Assembly: GCF_001652265.1 (NCBI RefSeq) | Contig: NZ_LWBS01000428.1 | Coordinates: forward strand, 1 to 64,000 | Reading direction: 5' to 3' | DNA length: 64,000 nucleotides | DNA from: Rhizobium leguminosarum | Lineage (GTDB): Bacteria; Pseudomonadota; Alphaproteobacteria; Rhizobiales; Rhizobiaceae | Shown: one piece after another, positions 53,406-64,000 of the stretch | Layout: the number at the start of each line of letters is the position of its first letter | How positions within the stretch are numbered: position 1 is the stretch's first letter | Notes under the pieces: model-generated | The model's database searches: none | The model's input: only the letters and a program-made list of their open reading frames with translations | What the model was told of the DNA's origin: nothing | Translations under genes and position numbers: made by a program

Positions 53406-55511
53406 ATGCGCCCCGCCATTCTCGATCCTCTGTTTTCCCCTATTTCGGGCCTTCCGGGCGTCGGACCGAAGATCGCCGACCTGCTGGTCAAGCTGCTCGG
53501 GCGCGAGACGCTGGAGGATTGCCGGGTCATCGATCTGCTTTTCCACGCGCCGTTCTCGCTGATCGACCGGCGCAACCAGCCGGGCATCGCCCGCGCGCCG
53601 CAGGGTGCGATCGTAACGATCACGGCGCGCGTCGACCGGCACCAGGTGCCGCCGCGCGGCAAAAGCAATATCCCTTACCGCGTCTTCCTGCATGATGAGA
53701 CTGGCGAGCTGACGCTGGTCTTCTTCCGCGGACAGGCGGCGTGGTTGGAAAAGCAGCTGCCCGTTGACGCGGAGGTGACCGTCAGCGGCAAGATCGACTG
53801 GTTCAACGGCCGCGCCTCGATGGTGCATCCCGACTATATCGTCAGGGCCGACGAGGCGGAGAGCCTGCCACTCGTCGAGCCGATCTATCCGCTGACGGCA
53901 GGACTTTCACCGAAGACGCTGCGCAAGATCATCGACGCTGGCCTGCCGCGTTTTCCCGAGCTGCCGGAATGGATCGATCTGGCACTGACTGAGAAACAGG
54001 GCCTGCCGTCGATCCGCGACAGCTTCCACATGCTGCACGAGCCGCGTGATCCCAGCGATATCGACCCGCAGGCCCCTGCCCGGCGGCGGCTTGCCTATGA
54101 CGAGTTCCTCGCCGGCCAGCTGTCGCTGAGCCTGGTGCGGCAGAGGCTGCGCAAGGTGGCGGGCCAGCCGGTGCATGCGACCGGCGCAACCAGCAGCAAG
54201 ATCCTGAAGACCTTGCCCTTCTCACTCACATCAAGCCAGAACGAGGCGATCGCCGAGGTTTTGCAGGATATGGTCGGCAACGAGCGCATGCTGCGGCTGC
54301 TGCAGGGCGATGTCGGCTCCGGCAAGACGCTGGTCGCACTGATGGCGATGGCGGCGGTGATCGAGAGCGGCGGCCAGGCCGTGCTGATGGCGCCGACCGA
54401 AATCCTGGCGCGGCAGCACCATGCGACGATCTCGAAATTCGCAGCCTCCGCCGGGCTCGGCATCGAGGTGCTGACCGGGCGTACCAAGGGACGCGAGAGG
54501 GAGGAAATCCTGGAGCGCATCGCCTCGGGTGCTGCCCAGATCATCATCGGCACACATGCGCTGTTCCAGGACAGCGTCGCCTACGCCAATCTGATGCTTG
54601 CCGTCGTCGACGAGCAGCACCGTTTCGGCGTGCATCAGCGCCTGCGGCTGACCGCAAAGGGGCTCTCGCCGCATATGCTGGTCATGACGGCGACGCCGAT
54701 CCCGCGCACGCTGGTGCTCGCCGCCTTCGGCGACATGGACGTCTCCAAGCTGACCGAAAAACCGGCCGGCCGCAAGCCGATCCAGACGATCACCGTGCCG
54801 ATGGAGCGGACCGGCGAAATCGTCGGGCGGCTGCAAAGCGCGATCGCCGAGGGCAAGAAGGCCTACTGGATCTGCCCGCTGGTCGAAGAGTCCGAGGAGC
54901 TCGACCTGATGTCTGCCGAGGAGCGGCATGCGACGCTGGTCTCAGCACTTGGCCCCGGTATCGGCCTGATCCACGGCCGCATGAACGGGCCGGAGAAGGA
55001 CGCGGCGATGATGGCGTTCAAGAACGGCGAAACCCGGCTGCTCGTCGCCACCACCGTCGTCGAGGTCGGCGTCGACGTGCCGGATGCGACGATCATGGTG
55101 ATCGAACATGCCGAACGCTTTGGCCTGGCGCAATTGCATCAGCTGCGCGGCCGCGTCGGGCGCGGCGACGAGGCTTCGACCTGCATCCTGCTCTACAAGG
55201 GACCACTCGGCGAAACCGGCCATGCCAGGCTTTCGATCATGCGAGAGACGGAGGATGGCTTCCGCATTGCCGAGGAGGACCTGAAGCTGCGCGGTGAAGG
55301 CGAATTGCTTGGCACACGGCAATCCGGCACGCCGGGTTTCCGCATCGCCAGCCTCGAGGCGCATGCCGACCTGCTGGAGATTGCCCGCAAGGATGCGGCT
55401 TACCTCATCGAGCGCGATCCGGAATTGACCACGGAGAGGGGAACGGCGATCCGCACCCTGCTCTATCTTTTCCGCCGCGACGAGGCGATCCGTTTTCTTA
55501 GAGCGGGATAA
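53406..55511 (+). CDS. recG: ATP-dependent DNA helicase RecG
   Basis: A protein of 701 residues. The wedge domain is N-terminal (IVTITARVDRHQVPPRG); helicase motifs are LLQGDVGSGKTLVALMAM (Walker A), DEQHRFGVHQRL (motif II) and TATPIPRTLVLAAFGD; the C-terminal TRG region is present (RLSIMRETEDGF, then LKLRGEGELLGTRQSG). It remodels stalled forks and Holliday junctions. The start at 53406 gives the family N-terminus; the frame extends to 53361. The stop codon lies in a perfect 24-bp palindrome. Confidence 0.97.
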   Translation: MRPAILDPLFSPISGLPGVGPKIADLLVKLLGRETLEDCRVIDLLFHAPFSLIDRRNQPGIARAPQGAIVTITARVDRHQVPPRGKSNIPYRVFLHDETGELTLVFFRGQAAWLEKQLPVDAEVTVSGKIDWFNGRASMVHPDYIVRADEAESLPLVEPIYPLTAGLSPKTLRKIIDAGLPRFPELPEWIDLALTEKQGLPSIRDSFHMLHEPRDPSDIDPQAPARRRLAYDEFLAGQLSLSLVRQRLRKVAGQPVHATGATSSKILKTLPFSLTSSQNEAIAEVLQDMVGNERMLRLLQGDVGSGKTLVALMAMAAVIESGGQAVLMAPTEILARQHHATISKFAASAGLGIEVLTGRTKGREREEILERIASGAAQIIIGTHALFQDSVAYANLMLAVVDEQHRFGVHQRLRLTAKGLSPHMLVMTATPIPRTLVLAAFGDMDVSKLTEKPAGRKPIQTITVPMERTGEIVGRLQSAIAEGKKAYWICPLVEESEELDLMSAEERHATLVSALGPGIGLIHGRMNGPEKDAAMMAFKNGETRLLVATTVVEVGVDVPDATIMVIEHAERFGLAQLHQLRGRVGRGDEASTCILLYKGPLGETGHARLSIMRETEDGFRIAEEDLKLRGEGELLGTRQSGTPGFRIASLEAHADLLEIARKDAAYLIERDPELTTERGTAIRTLLYLFRRDEAIRFLRAG

Positions 55512-55593
55512 AGCGCGCCGCGGCGCGCTTTAAGTCTTCCTTCCATGCATGTCGTTATCCCAAAACCGCTGCACACTTTTGGGCGACATGCAT
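55509..55593. repeat. Two-hairpin intergenic element after recG, copy 6
   Basis: Module A is a perfect 24-bp palindrome at 55509-55532 (arm TAAAGCGCGCCG) that contains the recG stop. Module B: ATGCATGTCG (55545-55554) with CGACATGCAT (55584-55593), inner CCCAAAA/TTTTGGG, loop CCGCTGCACAC. It also reaches the stop codon of the convergent DUF502 gene. Confidence 0.85.
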
Positions 55594-56300
55594 CATTCGG
55601 CCTTGGAAACCGCCACCGGCTTCGGCCGCGGCAAATGCTTCTGCTTCGGCTCCGGCTGCGGGGTTTCAGGAGCCACGAGACCGCCCGAAATCAGGAACTT
55701 GGCGGCATCCTCCGGCGACATGTCGAGCACGACGATCTTCTCGCGCGGTACGAAGACGAGGAAACCAGCCGTCGGCACCGGCGTCGGCGGCAGGAAGACC
55801 GCGACCATATCCTGGCCCATCGCATTGAACTTCGAAGCGATTTCGCCTTTGGCGTCGGTGGCAACGAAAACCAGCGCCCAGAGACCGGGACTTGGATATT
55901 CGATGAGGCCGACTTTCTTGAAGGAGTTCGACTGCTCCTTCAACACGGTTTCGAAAATCTGCTTCACGCTTCTGTAGATCGTCCGTACCAGCGGCATGCG
56001 CTGGACGACGGATTCGCCGAAACCGACGATGCTCTGGCCGATGAGGTTCTTGCCGAGGAAGCCGACGACGGTGATCAGGATAACGGCGGTCAGCAGGCCG
56101 AAACCGGGAATGGCAAAATTGAGATAGCTTTCCGGATTCCAGCGCGCCGGAATATAGGGCCTGACCCAGCTGTCCGACCAGTGGATGAAGGTCCAGGTCA
56201 GCCAGATGGTGATCGCGATCGGAGCGCAGATGATCAAACCTGCGAGAAAATTATTCCTCAGCCGGGTCGCGACCGGCATTCTGGGGGCGTTGTCGGCCAT
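55593..56300 (-). CDS. DUF502 membrane protein
   Basis: A protein of 235 residues with two N-terminal membrane helices (FLAGLIICAPIAITIWLTWT and GLLTAVILITVVGFLGKNLI) and the DUF502 core RMPLVRTIYRSVKQIFETVL, VGLIEYPSPGLWALVFVATD and PPTPVPTAGFLVFVP. The C-terminus is rich in Pro and Lys. The function of the family is unclear. It converges on recG across a repeat, and glmS lies 135 bases upstream on the same strand. Confidence 0.9.
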   Translation of the reverse strand: MADNAPRMPVATRLRNNFLAGLIICAPIAITIWLTWTFIHWSDSWVRPYIPARWNPESYLNFAIPGFGLLTAVILITVVGFLGKNLIGQSIVGFGESVVQRMPLVRTIYRSVKQIFETVLKEQSNSFKKVGLIEYPSPGLWALVFVATDAKGEIASKFNAMGQDMVAVFLPPTPVPTAGFLVFVPREKIVVLDMSPEDAAKFLISGGLVAPETPQPEPKQKHLPRPKPVAVSKAE

Positions 56301-56435
56301 CGTTTTCTGATGAACTCCATCTCAGTCCTGGACGGGCCGGTACGCCGGCCCTTCCCCCTTGTCCGCAGACCAAAACTGCCAGAATTCGGGGCGTCGCACA
56401 ATATGTTTCGGCGGGACGGTCCCGGTGCTGCAGGC

Positions 56436-58262
<1,827 letters not shown>

Positions 58263-58277
58263 GCAACATCCCCACTA

Positions 58278-58295
58278 GGCCTCAACAATGAGGCC
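58278..58295. terminator. Short hairpin between glmU and glmS
   Basis: GGCCTCA (58278-58284) with TGAGGCC (58289-58295) and a 4-base loop, 15 bases before the glmS ATG. It is more likely a leader hairpin or attenuator than a terminator, as no T-run follows. Confidence 0.35.
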
Positions 58296-58370
58296 AGTCC
58301 TAACGATTCCTGCTTATTTCTCAATCACCTCGGCGGTCACTTTGAATTTCCGCCGGTTACGCAAGACCGG

Positions 58371-59732
58371 TCAGGCTTTCGCCTTCTTCGCCGCCTTGAT
58401 GGCGAGCGCGCGTTCGCGCAGCAGCGTCGCGCGGCCGGGCTTGATCTCTTGGCGAGCGCGGCCGAGCGCCAGTGCATCGGCCGGCACATTGACGGTGATG
58501 ACGCTGCCGGAGGCGATATAGGCGCCGTCGCCGATCGTCACCGGCGCGACCAGCGAGGAATTGGAACCGATGAAGGCGTTTTCGCCGATCACCGTCTCGC
58601 TCTTGTTGACGCCGTCATAGTTGCAGGTGATCGTGCCGGCGCCGATATTGCTGCCGGCGCCGATGACGGCATCGCCGATATAGGTGAGGTGGTTGACCTT
58701 GGCGCCCTCGCCCAGCCGGCCGTTCTTGACCTCGCAGAAATTGCCGACTTTGGCGCCGCTGGCGAGATCGGCACCCGGCCGCAGCCGCGCGAAGGGACCA
58801 ACGGTCGCGCCCTGGCTGACATGAGCGCCTTCGATATGCGAGAAAGCATGAATGACGGCGCCGCTGTCGATCACAGCACCAGGGCCGAAGACGACGTTCG
58901 GCTCGATCAACGCATCCTGGCCTATGACTGTATCGTAGGACAGAAAGACGGTTTCCGGCGCGATCATGGTGACGCCTGAAAGCATCATCTGGTGGCGGCG
59001 GCGCTCCTGCCAGAAGCGCTCGATAACGGCGAGTTCGGCCCGGGTGTTGCAGCCGGTCATCTCGATCTCGGGCGCATCGACCGCAGTGACGCGTCCGCCG
59101 AGCGAACGGGCGATCTCGACGAGATCGGTCAGATAGAATTCACCCTTGGCGTTAGCGTTGCCGATGCGCGAGAGAAGATCGAGCGCCTTACTGCCGTTGA
59201 TCGCCATCAGCCCGCTGTTGCACCAGGTGACGGTGCGCTCGGCATCGGTCGCGTCCTTTTCCTCGCGGATGGCAATGAGTTCGCCGTCCTTGACGAGCAG
59301 GCGGCCGTAGCCGGTCGGGCGGTCGGTGTGGAAGCCGATGACGACGACGTCGCTGCCATCGGCAAGGCCCTGGCGGGCAGCCTTCAGCGGTGCGTCGGTC
59401 TGGAGCGGCACATCGCCATAGGTGACGAGGATATCGTCGTAACCCTTGGCGATCGCTTCGCGCGCTGCCAGCACCGCATGGCCGGTGCCGAGGCGTTCCT
59501 TCTGCAGGCAGGACTCGATGCCGACGCCGGCGACGCTTGCCGCCTTTGCCACGTCCTCGGCGTCACGGCCGACGACCAGGGCGACGGACGAGATGCCGGC
59601 GGAGGCGACCGCCTCGACCACGTGGGCGATCATCGGCCGTCCGGCGACCGGATGCAGCACCTTTGATTTCGAGGATTTCATCCGCGTGCTGTCACCGGCG
59701 GCAAGGATGACGGCAAGACAAGTGCGTTCCAT
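58371..59732 (-). CDS. glmU: Bifunctional GlcNAc-1-P uridyltransferase / glucosamine-1-P acetyltransferase
   Basis: A protein of 453 residues. The N-terminal pyrophosphorylase has [20 protein letters not shown], and the C-terminal left-handed beta-helix acetyltransferase has hexapeptide repeats ([39 protein letters not shown]). It makes UDP-GlcNAc, directly downstream of GlmS in the pathway. glmU precedes glmS on the same strand. Confidence 0.98.
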   Translation of the reverse strand: MERTCLAVILAAGDSTRMKSSKSKVLHPVAGRPMIAHVVEAVASAGISSVALVVGRDAEDVAKAASVAGVGIESCLQKERLGTGHAVLAAREAIAKGYDDILVTYGDVPLQTDAPLKAARQGLADGSDVVVIGFHTDRPTGYGRLLVKDGELIAIREEKDATDAERTVTWCNSGLMAINGSKALDLLSRIGNANAKGEFYLTDLVEIARSLGGRVTAVDAPEIEMTGCNTRAELAVIERFWQERRRHQMMLSGVTMIAPETVFLSYDTVIGQDALIEPNVVFGPGAVIDSGAVIHAFSHIEGAHVSQGATVGPFARLRPGADLASGAKVGNFCEVKNGRLGEGAKVNHLTYIGDAVIGAGSNIGAGTITCNYDGVNKSETVIGENAFIGSNSSLVAPVTIGDGAYIASGSVITVNVPADALALGRARQEIKPGRATLLRERALAIKAAKKAKA

Positions 59733-59779
59733 GATTTGCTCCGCGAATCCGCGCGATGAGGCGGCTTTATCGCCTCATA

Positions 59780-59881
59780 CTGCAAAACTCCTCAAATCGG
59801 AATCGATTTAAAGATAAATTATGCTGCCATTCAAAGTGCTGCAGCGTCCTTCGCGGCTCTCGAAAAGACGCGCGGCGCTGC
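59780..59881 (-). repeat. Decayed two-hairpin intergenic repeat
   Basis: This is an inverted, diverged relative of 44839-44940: CCTCAAATCG with CGATTTAAAG replaces the perfect inner stem, and GCAGCGTC with GGCGCTGC replaces the outer stem of the other hairpin. Pairing is now imperfect. It lies between glmU and the GntR gene. Confidence 0.6.
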
Positions 59882-59896
59882 CGATAGGCAAAGCCT

Positions 59897-60682
59897 TCAC
59901 AAAGGTGAAATTGCAGCCGAAATCGGCCCTGTGACGGCGTCGGAACCGCGGGCCACGAAGGCTTCGTGCACATGATGGCGGCCGTCCAGGATGACGTCCT
60001 CCATCGCGCGGCGCGCAGCACTGCTATCGCCGGACACGATCGCATCGACGATGCGCATATGGGTGTCGGCGATATTGGCGAAGCCGTTTTCGGTTGGCGG
60101 CGTGCTCATCCGGAACATGCCGACGAGGGCTGCTTCGATGAGGCTGCCCAGTGTCCGCATGAAGGGATTATGCGAGGCTTCGGCGATCGCCAGGTGAAAA
60201 CGAAGGTCGGCGAGTGCCAGGCTATCGGCCGTATGACCAGGCGCCGCCATCTCGAGCGCCAGCCCGCGCAACATCTCGATATCCTCGGCATTCGCCTGCT
60301 CGGCGACGAGACCGGCGGCGAAGGGTTCGAAGGCGAGACGAATATCGTAGAGCTGCAGCAGAAACTCTTCCGTCACGCCGTTGTCGAAGTGCCAGGCGAT
60401 GATCTCGCTGTCGAACATGTTCCAGAGGTTCTTCTCGGTCACACGCGTGCCGACCCGCGCCTTGGCGACGACCATGCCCTTGGCGGCAAGCGTCTTCATC
60501 GTCTCACGCAAAACGGTGCGGGACACTTTGAAACGCTGCGCCAGTTCCGTATCGCCCGGCAGGATCGAGCCAACGGGATAGGTGCCGGCGACGATCGCCT
60601 TGCCGAGTTCGTCGACGACCTGGGCGTGGCTTGTCCGGGTTCTGCGCCCCGTCTTGCGTGTCTCGTCCAATTTGTAGCGCAA
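59897..60682 (-). CDS. GntR/FadR-family transcriptional regulator
   Basis: A protein of 261 residues. The winged helix (residues about 20-85: QVVDELGKAIVAGTYPVGSI, LAQRFKVSRTVLRETMKTLA) is followed by a FadR-type all-helical effector domain with metal-ligand-like residues (DLRFHLAIAEASHNPFM, HMRIVDAI). It lies 15 bases after the YjfF-type permease gene on the same strand, so it is the last gene of the sugar-transport operon and probably its ligand-responsive repressor. Confidence 0.9.
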   Translation of the reverse strand: MRYKLDETRKTGRRTRTSHAQVVDELGKAIVAGTYPVGSILPGDTELAQRFKVSRTVLRETMKTLAAKGMVVAKARVGTRVTEKNLWNMFDSEIIAWHFDNGVTEEFLLQLYDIRLAFEPFAAGLVAEQANAEDIEMLRGLALEMAAPGHTADSLALADLRFHLAIAEASHNPFMRTLGSLIEAALVGMFRMSTPPTENGFANIADTHMRIVDAIVSGDSSAARRAMEDVILDGRHHVHEAFVARGSDAVTGPISAAISPL

Positions 60683-60697
60683 GCGATCCGTCTCCCC

Positions 60698-61666
60698 TCA
60701 GGCGTACCTCTTGTTCAGACTGGAAACGAACAGGATGGCTTTCTGCATCAGGATGAATGCAAACAGCAGAAGGCCAATCAGGATCTTGGTCCACCAACTC
60801 GACAGCGTGCCGTCAAAGGTGATGTAGGTCTGAATGAGCCCCTGGATCAGGATACCGATCAAGGTTCCCGCCACGAATCCCGCTCCTCCGGTCAGCAGCG
60901 TCCCCCCAATGACCACCGCCGCGATAGCATCGAGTTCGACGCCGACTGCTGCAAGAGAATATCCAGCAGAGGTGTACAGCGAAAAAACGATCCCGGATAG
61001 GCCTGCAAGAAATCCCGACAGCGCATAGATCTGGATTGTCGTGCGGCCGACCGGCACGCCCATCAGCCGCGCCGTCTGCGCGCCGCCGCCGAGTGCATAG
61101 ACGTTGGTGCCGAAGCGGGTGCGCTGGGCGATGAAGATGCCGACAGCAAAGACCAGAAGCATGATGCCGCCGATCAGCGTCAGCCGCCCGCCGCCGGGCA
61201 GACGCCAATAGAGGCTCGTCAACGTCGAATAATATTCGTGATCGATCGGGATGCTGTCGATCGAGAGCACGAAGGCCATGCCGCGCGCCAGGAACATGCC
61301 GGCGAGCGTGACGATGAAGGCCGGCATTTCGAGATAGTGGATGATCGCGCCCATGATGGCGCCGAAAGCGGTGGTGATGACGAGCACGAGCGCGAAGGCG
61401 AGCAGCGGATGGATCGAGGTGTTCTGCAGGATCACAGCGAGGAAGACGCCGGTAAAGGCGATGACCGAGCCGATCGAAAGATCGATGCCGCCTGAGATGA
61501 TGACGAAGGTCATGCCGACGGCTGCGATGCCGAGAAAGGCATTGTCGGTCAACAGATTGCCGATGACCCGCGTCGACAGAATGTTTGGATATTGCAGCGC
61601 GCAACCGGCATAGGCGAGCACGAAGATGACGATGGTCGCAAGCAGCGGCAGGTATTTGGAGTTCAT
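60698..61666 (-). CDS. Sugar ABC permease, YjfF-like
   Basis: A protein of 322 residues with 8-10 membrane helices of the RbsC/BPD_transp_2 family. The pattern ISGGIDLSIGSVIAFTGVFL, EMPAFIVTLAGMFLARGMAF and AVVIGGTLLTGGAGFVAGTL matches YjfF, the second permease of galactofuranose-type transporters. The start overlaps the upstream permease stop by ATGA. Confidence 0.9.
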   Translation of the reverse strand: MNSKYLPLLATIVIFVLAYAGCALQYPNILSTRVIGNLLTDNAFLGIAAVGMTFVIISGGIDLSIGSVIAFTGVFLAVILQNTSIHPLLAFALVLVITTAFGAIMGAIIHYLEMPAFIVTLAGMFLARGMAFVLSIDSIPIDHEYYSTLTSLYWRLPGGGRLTLIGGIMLLVFAVGIFIAQRTRFGTNVYALGGGAQTARLMGVPVGRTTIQIYALSGFLAGLSGIVFSLYTSAGYSLAAVGVELDAIAAVVIGGTLLTGGAGFVAGTLIGILIQGLIQTYITFDGTLSSWWTKILIGLLLFAFILMQKAILFVSSLNKRYA

Positions 61667-62676
61667 TTCGGCTGCTCCCTACCGCCCTGCCGGCGGCTGG
61701 CGAAGATGGCGAGCGATTGCACCGCCGGCGACTGGATGACGAGGATGACGATAATGATGACAGCCTTGATGATCAGGTTGAATTCAGGTGGGAAGCCGGA
61801 GGACAGGATGCCGGTATTCACCGCCTGGATGATCATCGCGCCGATCAGCGATCCGAGAATGCTGAAGCGGCCGCCGAGCAGCGAATTGCCGCCAACGACG
61901 ACGGCGAGGATCGCGTCGAGCTCCAGCCAGAGGCCGGCATTGTTGGCATCGGCGCCCTTGATGTCGGCTGCGACGATGATGCCCGCGATCGAGGCGCAGA
62001 GACCGCTCAGCATGTAGACCGCCATCAGCAGCACCGGAGTTTGAATGCCGGAGAGCGTGCTGGCTCGGCGATTGATGCCGACGGCCTCGATCAGCATGCC
62101 GAGCGCCGTGCGACGGACAAGGAGGATGACGAGCAGGCCGACGAGAAGCCAGATGACGACAGGCATCGGCAGGAGAGCCATGGAACCGCTGCCGAAGAAG
62201 GTTAACCCGTCATCGTTGAAGGTCAGGATGGCACCTTCGGTGATGAGCTGGGCGATGCCGCGGCCCGCCACCATCAGCACCAGCGTCGCGATGATCGGCT
62301 GGATATTGAGGACTGCCACCAGGAACCCGTTCCAAACGCCGCAGGCAAGCCCAATCGCAAGCGTCAGGATAATGGTGTAGGCAACTGAATTTCCTGAAAC
62401 AATCGACGATGCGGCGACGGCGCCGCAGATCGCGATCACCGCACCGACGGACAGGTCGATGCCCTTGGTGGCGATTACCAGCGTCATGCCGATCGCCAGC
62501 AGAGCCACCGGCGCACCGCGATTCAGCACATCGATCAGGCTGCCATAAAGCCGGTCATTCTGAACCACGACATTAAAAAACTGCGGTGACGTGATGAGAT
62601 TCAACAAAAGAATGACAACAAGCGCGATCAATTGCGGCGCCAGGCGATAGGCCAGCGCATTCCGCGAGGACCTCAT
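61663..62676 (-). CDS. Sugar ABC permease, YtfT-like
   Basis: A protein of 337 residues, RbsC family. ATKGIDLSVGAVIAICGAVA, NIQPIIATLVLMVAGRGIAQ and AVVVGGNSLLGGRFSILGSL are typical. It pairs with the YjfF-like protein to form the channel. It overlaps the ATPase gene by 4 bases, showing tight coupling. Confidence 0.9.
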   Translation of the reverse strand: MRSSRNALAYRLAPQLIALVVILLLNLITSPQFFNVVVQNDRLYGSLIDVLNRGAPVALLAIGMTLVIATKGIDLSVGAVIAICGAVAASSIVSGNSVAYTIILTLAIGLACGVWNGFLVAVLNIQPIIATLVLMVAGRGIAQLITEGAILTFNDDGLTFFGSGSMALLPMPVVIWLLVGLLVILLVRRTALGMLIEAVGINRRASTLSGIQTPVLLMAVYMLSGLCASIAGIIVAADIKGADANNAGLWLELDAILAVVVGGNSLLGGRFSILGSLIGAMIIQAVNTGILSSGFPPEFNLIIKAVIIIVILVIQSPAVQSLAIFASRRQGGREQPK

Positions 62677-64000
62677 GCATCCTCCATCTTGTGTTCGGCG
62701 GCGGCGATGGCTTCGACGATGCCGGCAGCCGTGATGCGTTCGCCTGTCAGTTCGGCGATATGTTGCCTGTCGCGAAGTACGATGACACGCGAACTATAGG
62801 CGACAAGCTCTTCAAGTTCCGAGGAAATCACGATCAGCGACATGCCGCCGGCGCAGAGCTCTTCGATGAGCCGGATGATCTCGGCATGGGCGCCGACATC
62901 GATGCCGCGGGTCGGCTCGTCGAGGATCAGAAACTTCGGATTGGTAGCCAGCCAGCGGGCGAGGATCGCCTTCTGCTGATTGCCGCCGGAGAGCAGCCGG
63001 ATCGGCTTTTCGCGGTCGGTGGTGCGGATGTCGAGCGCCTTGATGTAGCGGTCGGCGAGTGCATTCTGCTCGGCGCGCGAGAGCGGCCGCGTCCAGCCAC
63101 GGCGGGCCTGCAGGGCAAGGGCGATGTTCTCCCTGATCGACAGGTCGCCGATGATGCCATCGGTCTTGCGGTCCTCGGGGCAGAAGCCGAAGCCCTTTCC
63201 GATCGCCGCGCGCGGGCTCGAAATCGTCACCGGCTGGCCGTCGATCGTGGCGCTGCCGCTATCGGCATGCTCGATGCCGAAGAGGAGTTCGGCGGTTTCG
63301 GTGCGCCCGGAGCCGAGCAGCCCGGCGACGCCGACCACCTCTCCGGCGCGCACCTCAAGGTCGAAAGGCTTGACCTTGCCGCGTTTGCCGTAGCCTGAAA
63401 AACGATATCGAACCTCGCCTGCCGCAAGGCTGCGTTCCCTGACAGTCTCTTCGACATGAGCCAGTTCGCGGCCGAGCATCATGGCGATCAGGCCCTGGCG
63501 CGGCAGATCGACGGCGTCACGGGTGCCGACGAGCTTGCCGTTGCGCAGCACGGTAATGCGGTCGCTGATCGCATAGACCTGCTCGAGAAAATGGGTGATG
63601 AAGACGATGCCCAGGCCGCGCTTCTTCAGGTCTTCGATGATGCGGAAGAGCAGCGCGACCTCCTGGTTGTCGAGACTTGCCGTGGGCTCGTCGAGGATCA
63701 GCACCTTGCCTGAGAGATCGACGGCGCGGGCGATGGCAACCACCTGCTGGACGGCGACGGAAAAACGGCCAAGTTCGGCGGTAACGTCGATATCGATGCC
63801 GTAGCCGGTGAGCAGATCGCGCGCCTCGCGGTTCATCGCGCGCACGTCGGTCATGCCGAACCGTCTTGGCTGGCGTCCGAGAAAGAGGTTTTCGGCGACG
63901 CTTAGATTGGCCAGCAGGTTGACCTCCTGGTAGACCGTGCCGATGCCGAGCTTCTGGGCGGCGAGCGTATTGGCCGGATTGATTTCCTGGCCGTCGAGCG
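62673..64000 (-). CDS. Sugar ABC ATP-binding protein, YtfR-like (5' end outside window)
   Basis: Only the C-terminal 441 or so codons are present; the coding frame stays open to base 64000, so the start and the first Walker A lie beyond the window. Visible are the first signature FSVAVQQVVAIARAV with Walker B VLILDEPTASLD, and the complete second ABC half with GLLGSGRTETAELLFG (Walker A position), LSGGNQQKAILARWL and FLILDEPTRGIDVG. Double-ABC proteins of this kind energise pentose, galactose or galactofuranose uptake. Together with the two permeases and GntR gene it forms one operon; the binding-protein gene is expected upstream of this gene, outside the window. Confidence 0.92.
   Translation of the reverse strand, partial: LDGQEINPANTLAAQKLGIGTVYQEVNLLANLSVAENLFLGRQPRRFGMTDVRAMNREARDLLTGYGIDIDVTAELGRFSVAVQQVVAIARAVDLSGKVLILDEPTASLDNQEVALLFRIIEDLKKRGLGIVFITHFLEQVYAISDRITVLRNGKLVGTRDAVDLPRQGLIAMMLGRELAHVEETVRERSLAAGEVRYRFSGYGKRGKVKPFDLEVRAGEVVGVAGLLGSGRTETAELLFGIEHADSGSATIDGQPVTISSPRAAIGKGFGFCPEDRKTDGIIGDLSIRENIALALQARRGWTRPLSRAEQNALADRYIKALDIRTTDREKPIRLLSGGNQQKAILARWLATNPKFLILDEPTRGIDVGAHAEIIRLIEELCAGGMSLIVISSELEELVAYSSRVIVLRDRQHIAELTGERITAAGIVEAIAAAEHKMEDA

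Noticed and set aside
58263..58370. A glmS ribozyme or other riboswitch before glmS
   Set aside because: Only a 7-bp hairpin is present in 108 bases, too little for a glmS ribozyme. None of the known riboswitch cores is recognisable.

Overview
The window looks like chromosomal DNA of a fast-growing Rhizobium (R. etli / R. leguminosarum group). This is inferred from the high GC content, the typical rhizobial gene blocks (coaD-ppiA-ppiB-queA-tgt, ssb/uvrA, glnB-glnA, mfd-sdhE/recG, glmU-glmS), the alphaproteobacterial form of the SOS box (GTTC-N7-GTTC), EcfG/RpoE2-type stress promoters (GGAAC-N16-CGTT), and many copies of rhizobial intergenic hairpin repeats. I see no rRNA, tRNA, CRISPR array, insertion sequence or prophage.

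Layout. 1-9.1 kb: the end of a class III nucleotidyl cyclase, a small exported protein, a winged-helix/TolB-like/TPR regulator, an agmatinase-like ureohydrolase divergent from an MFS exporter, a MarR-GNAT pair and a large M16 protease. 9.2-15.6 kb: a LacI regulator facing a five-gene unit (metallophosphoesterase, ABC ATPase, two permeases, binding protein). 15.7-17.0 kb: three small genes, each with an EcfG-type promoter. 17.0-21.8 kb: a GH13 enzyme divergent from a secreted RTX glycosidase. 22-25.9 kb: a small membrane protein, HxlR regulator plus FabF-like synthase, a DUF4864 protein and a frameshifted acyltransferase. 25.9-29.8 kb: tgt, queA, two cyclophilins, coaD. 29.9-30.7 kb: three very short membrane-protein genes with a repeated 37-bp TGAA/TTCA element and an EcfG promoter. 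30.8-40.7 kb: gyrA, marC, ssb, uvrA, a frameshifted GNAT, DUF72 and DUF808 proteins. 41-46 kb: nnrD-type repair enzyme, glnB-glnA under a sigma-54 promoter, hspQ, IalB. 46-49 kb: an orphan YejA-like peptide-binding protein, a DsbA-like oxidoreductase, OsmC. 49.5-55.5 kb: mfd-sdhE divergent from recG. 55.6-59.7 kb: DUF502, glmS, glmU. 59.9-64 kb: GntR regulator plus a YtfR/YtfT/YjfF-type sugar ABC transporter running off the window edge.

The least ordinary signals are regulatory: (i) five EcfG-type promoters on small or uncharacterised genes, including two micro-membrane-protein genes of 51 and 44 codons; (ii) two copies of a helically phased 37-bp element, TGAA-N7-TGAA-N7-TTCA-N7-TTCA, bracketing a 57-codon gene; (iii) a hairpin repeat family whose stems differ between copies with compensating changes while the loop is kept. 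Among proteins, the tRNA-guanine transglycosylase lacks two of three expected zinc cysteines, the ureohydrolase has Cys for a manganese-ligand His, and two genes (acyltransferase, GNAT) carry single-base frameshifts.
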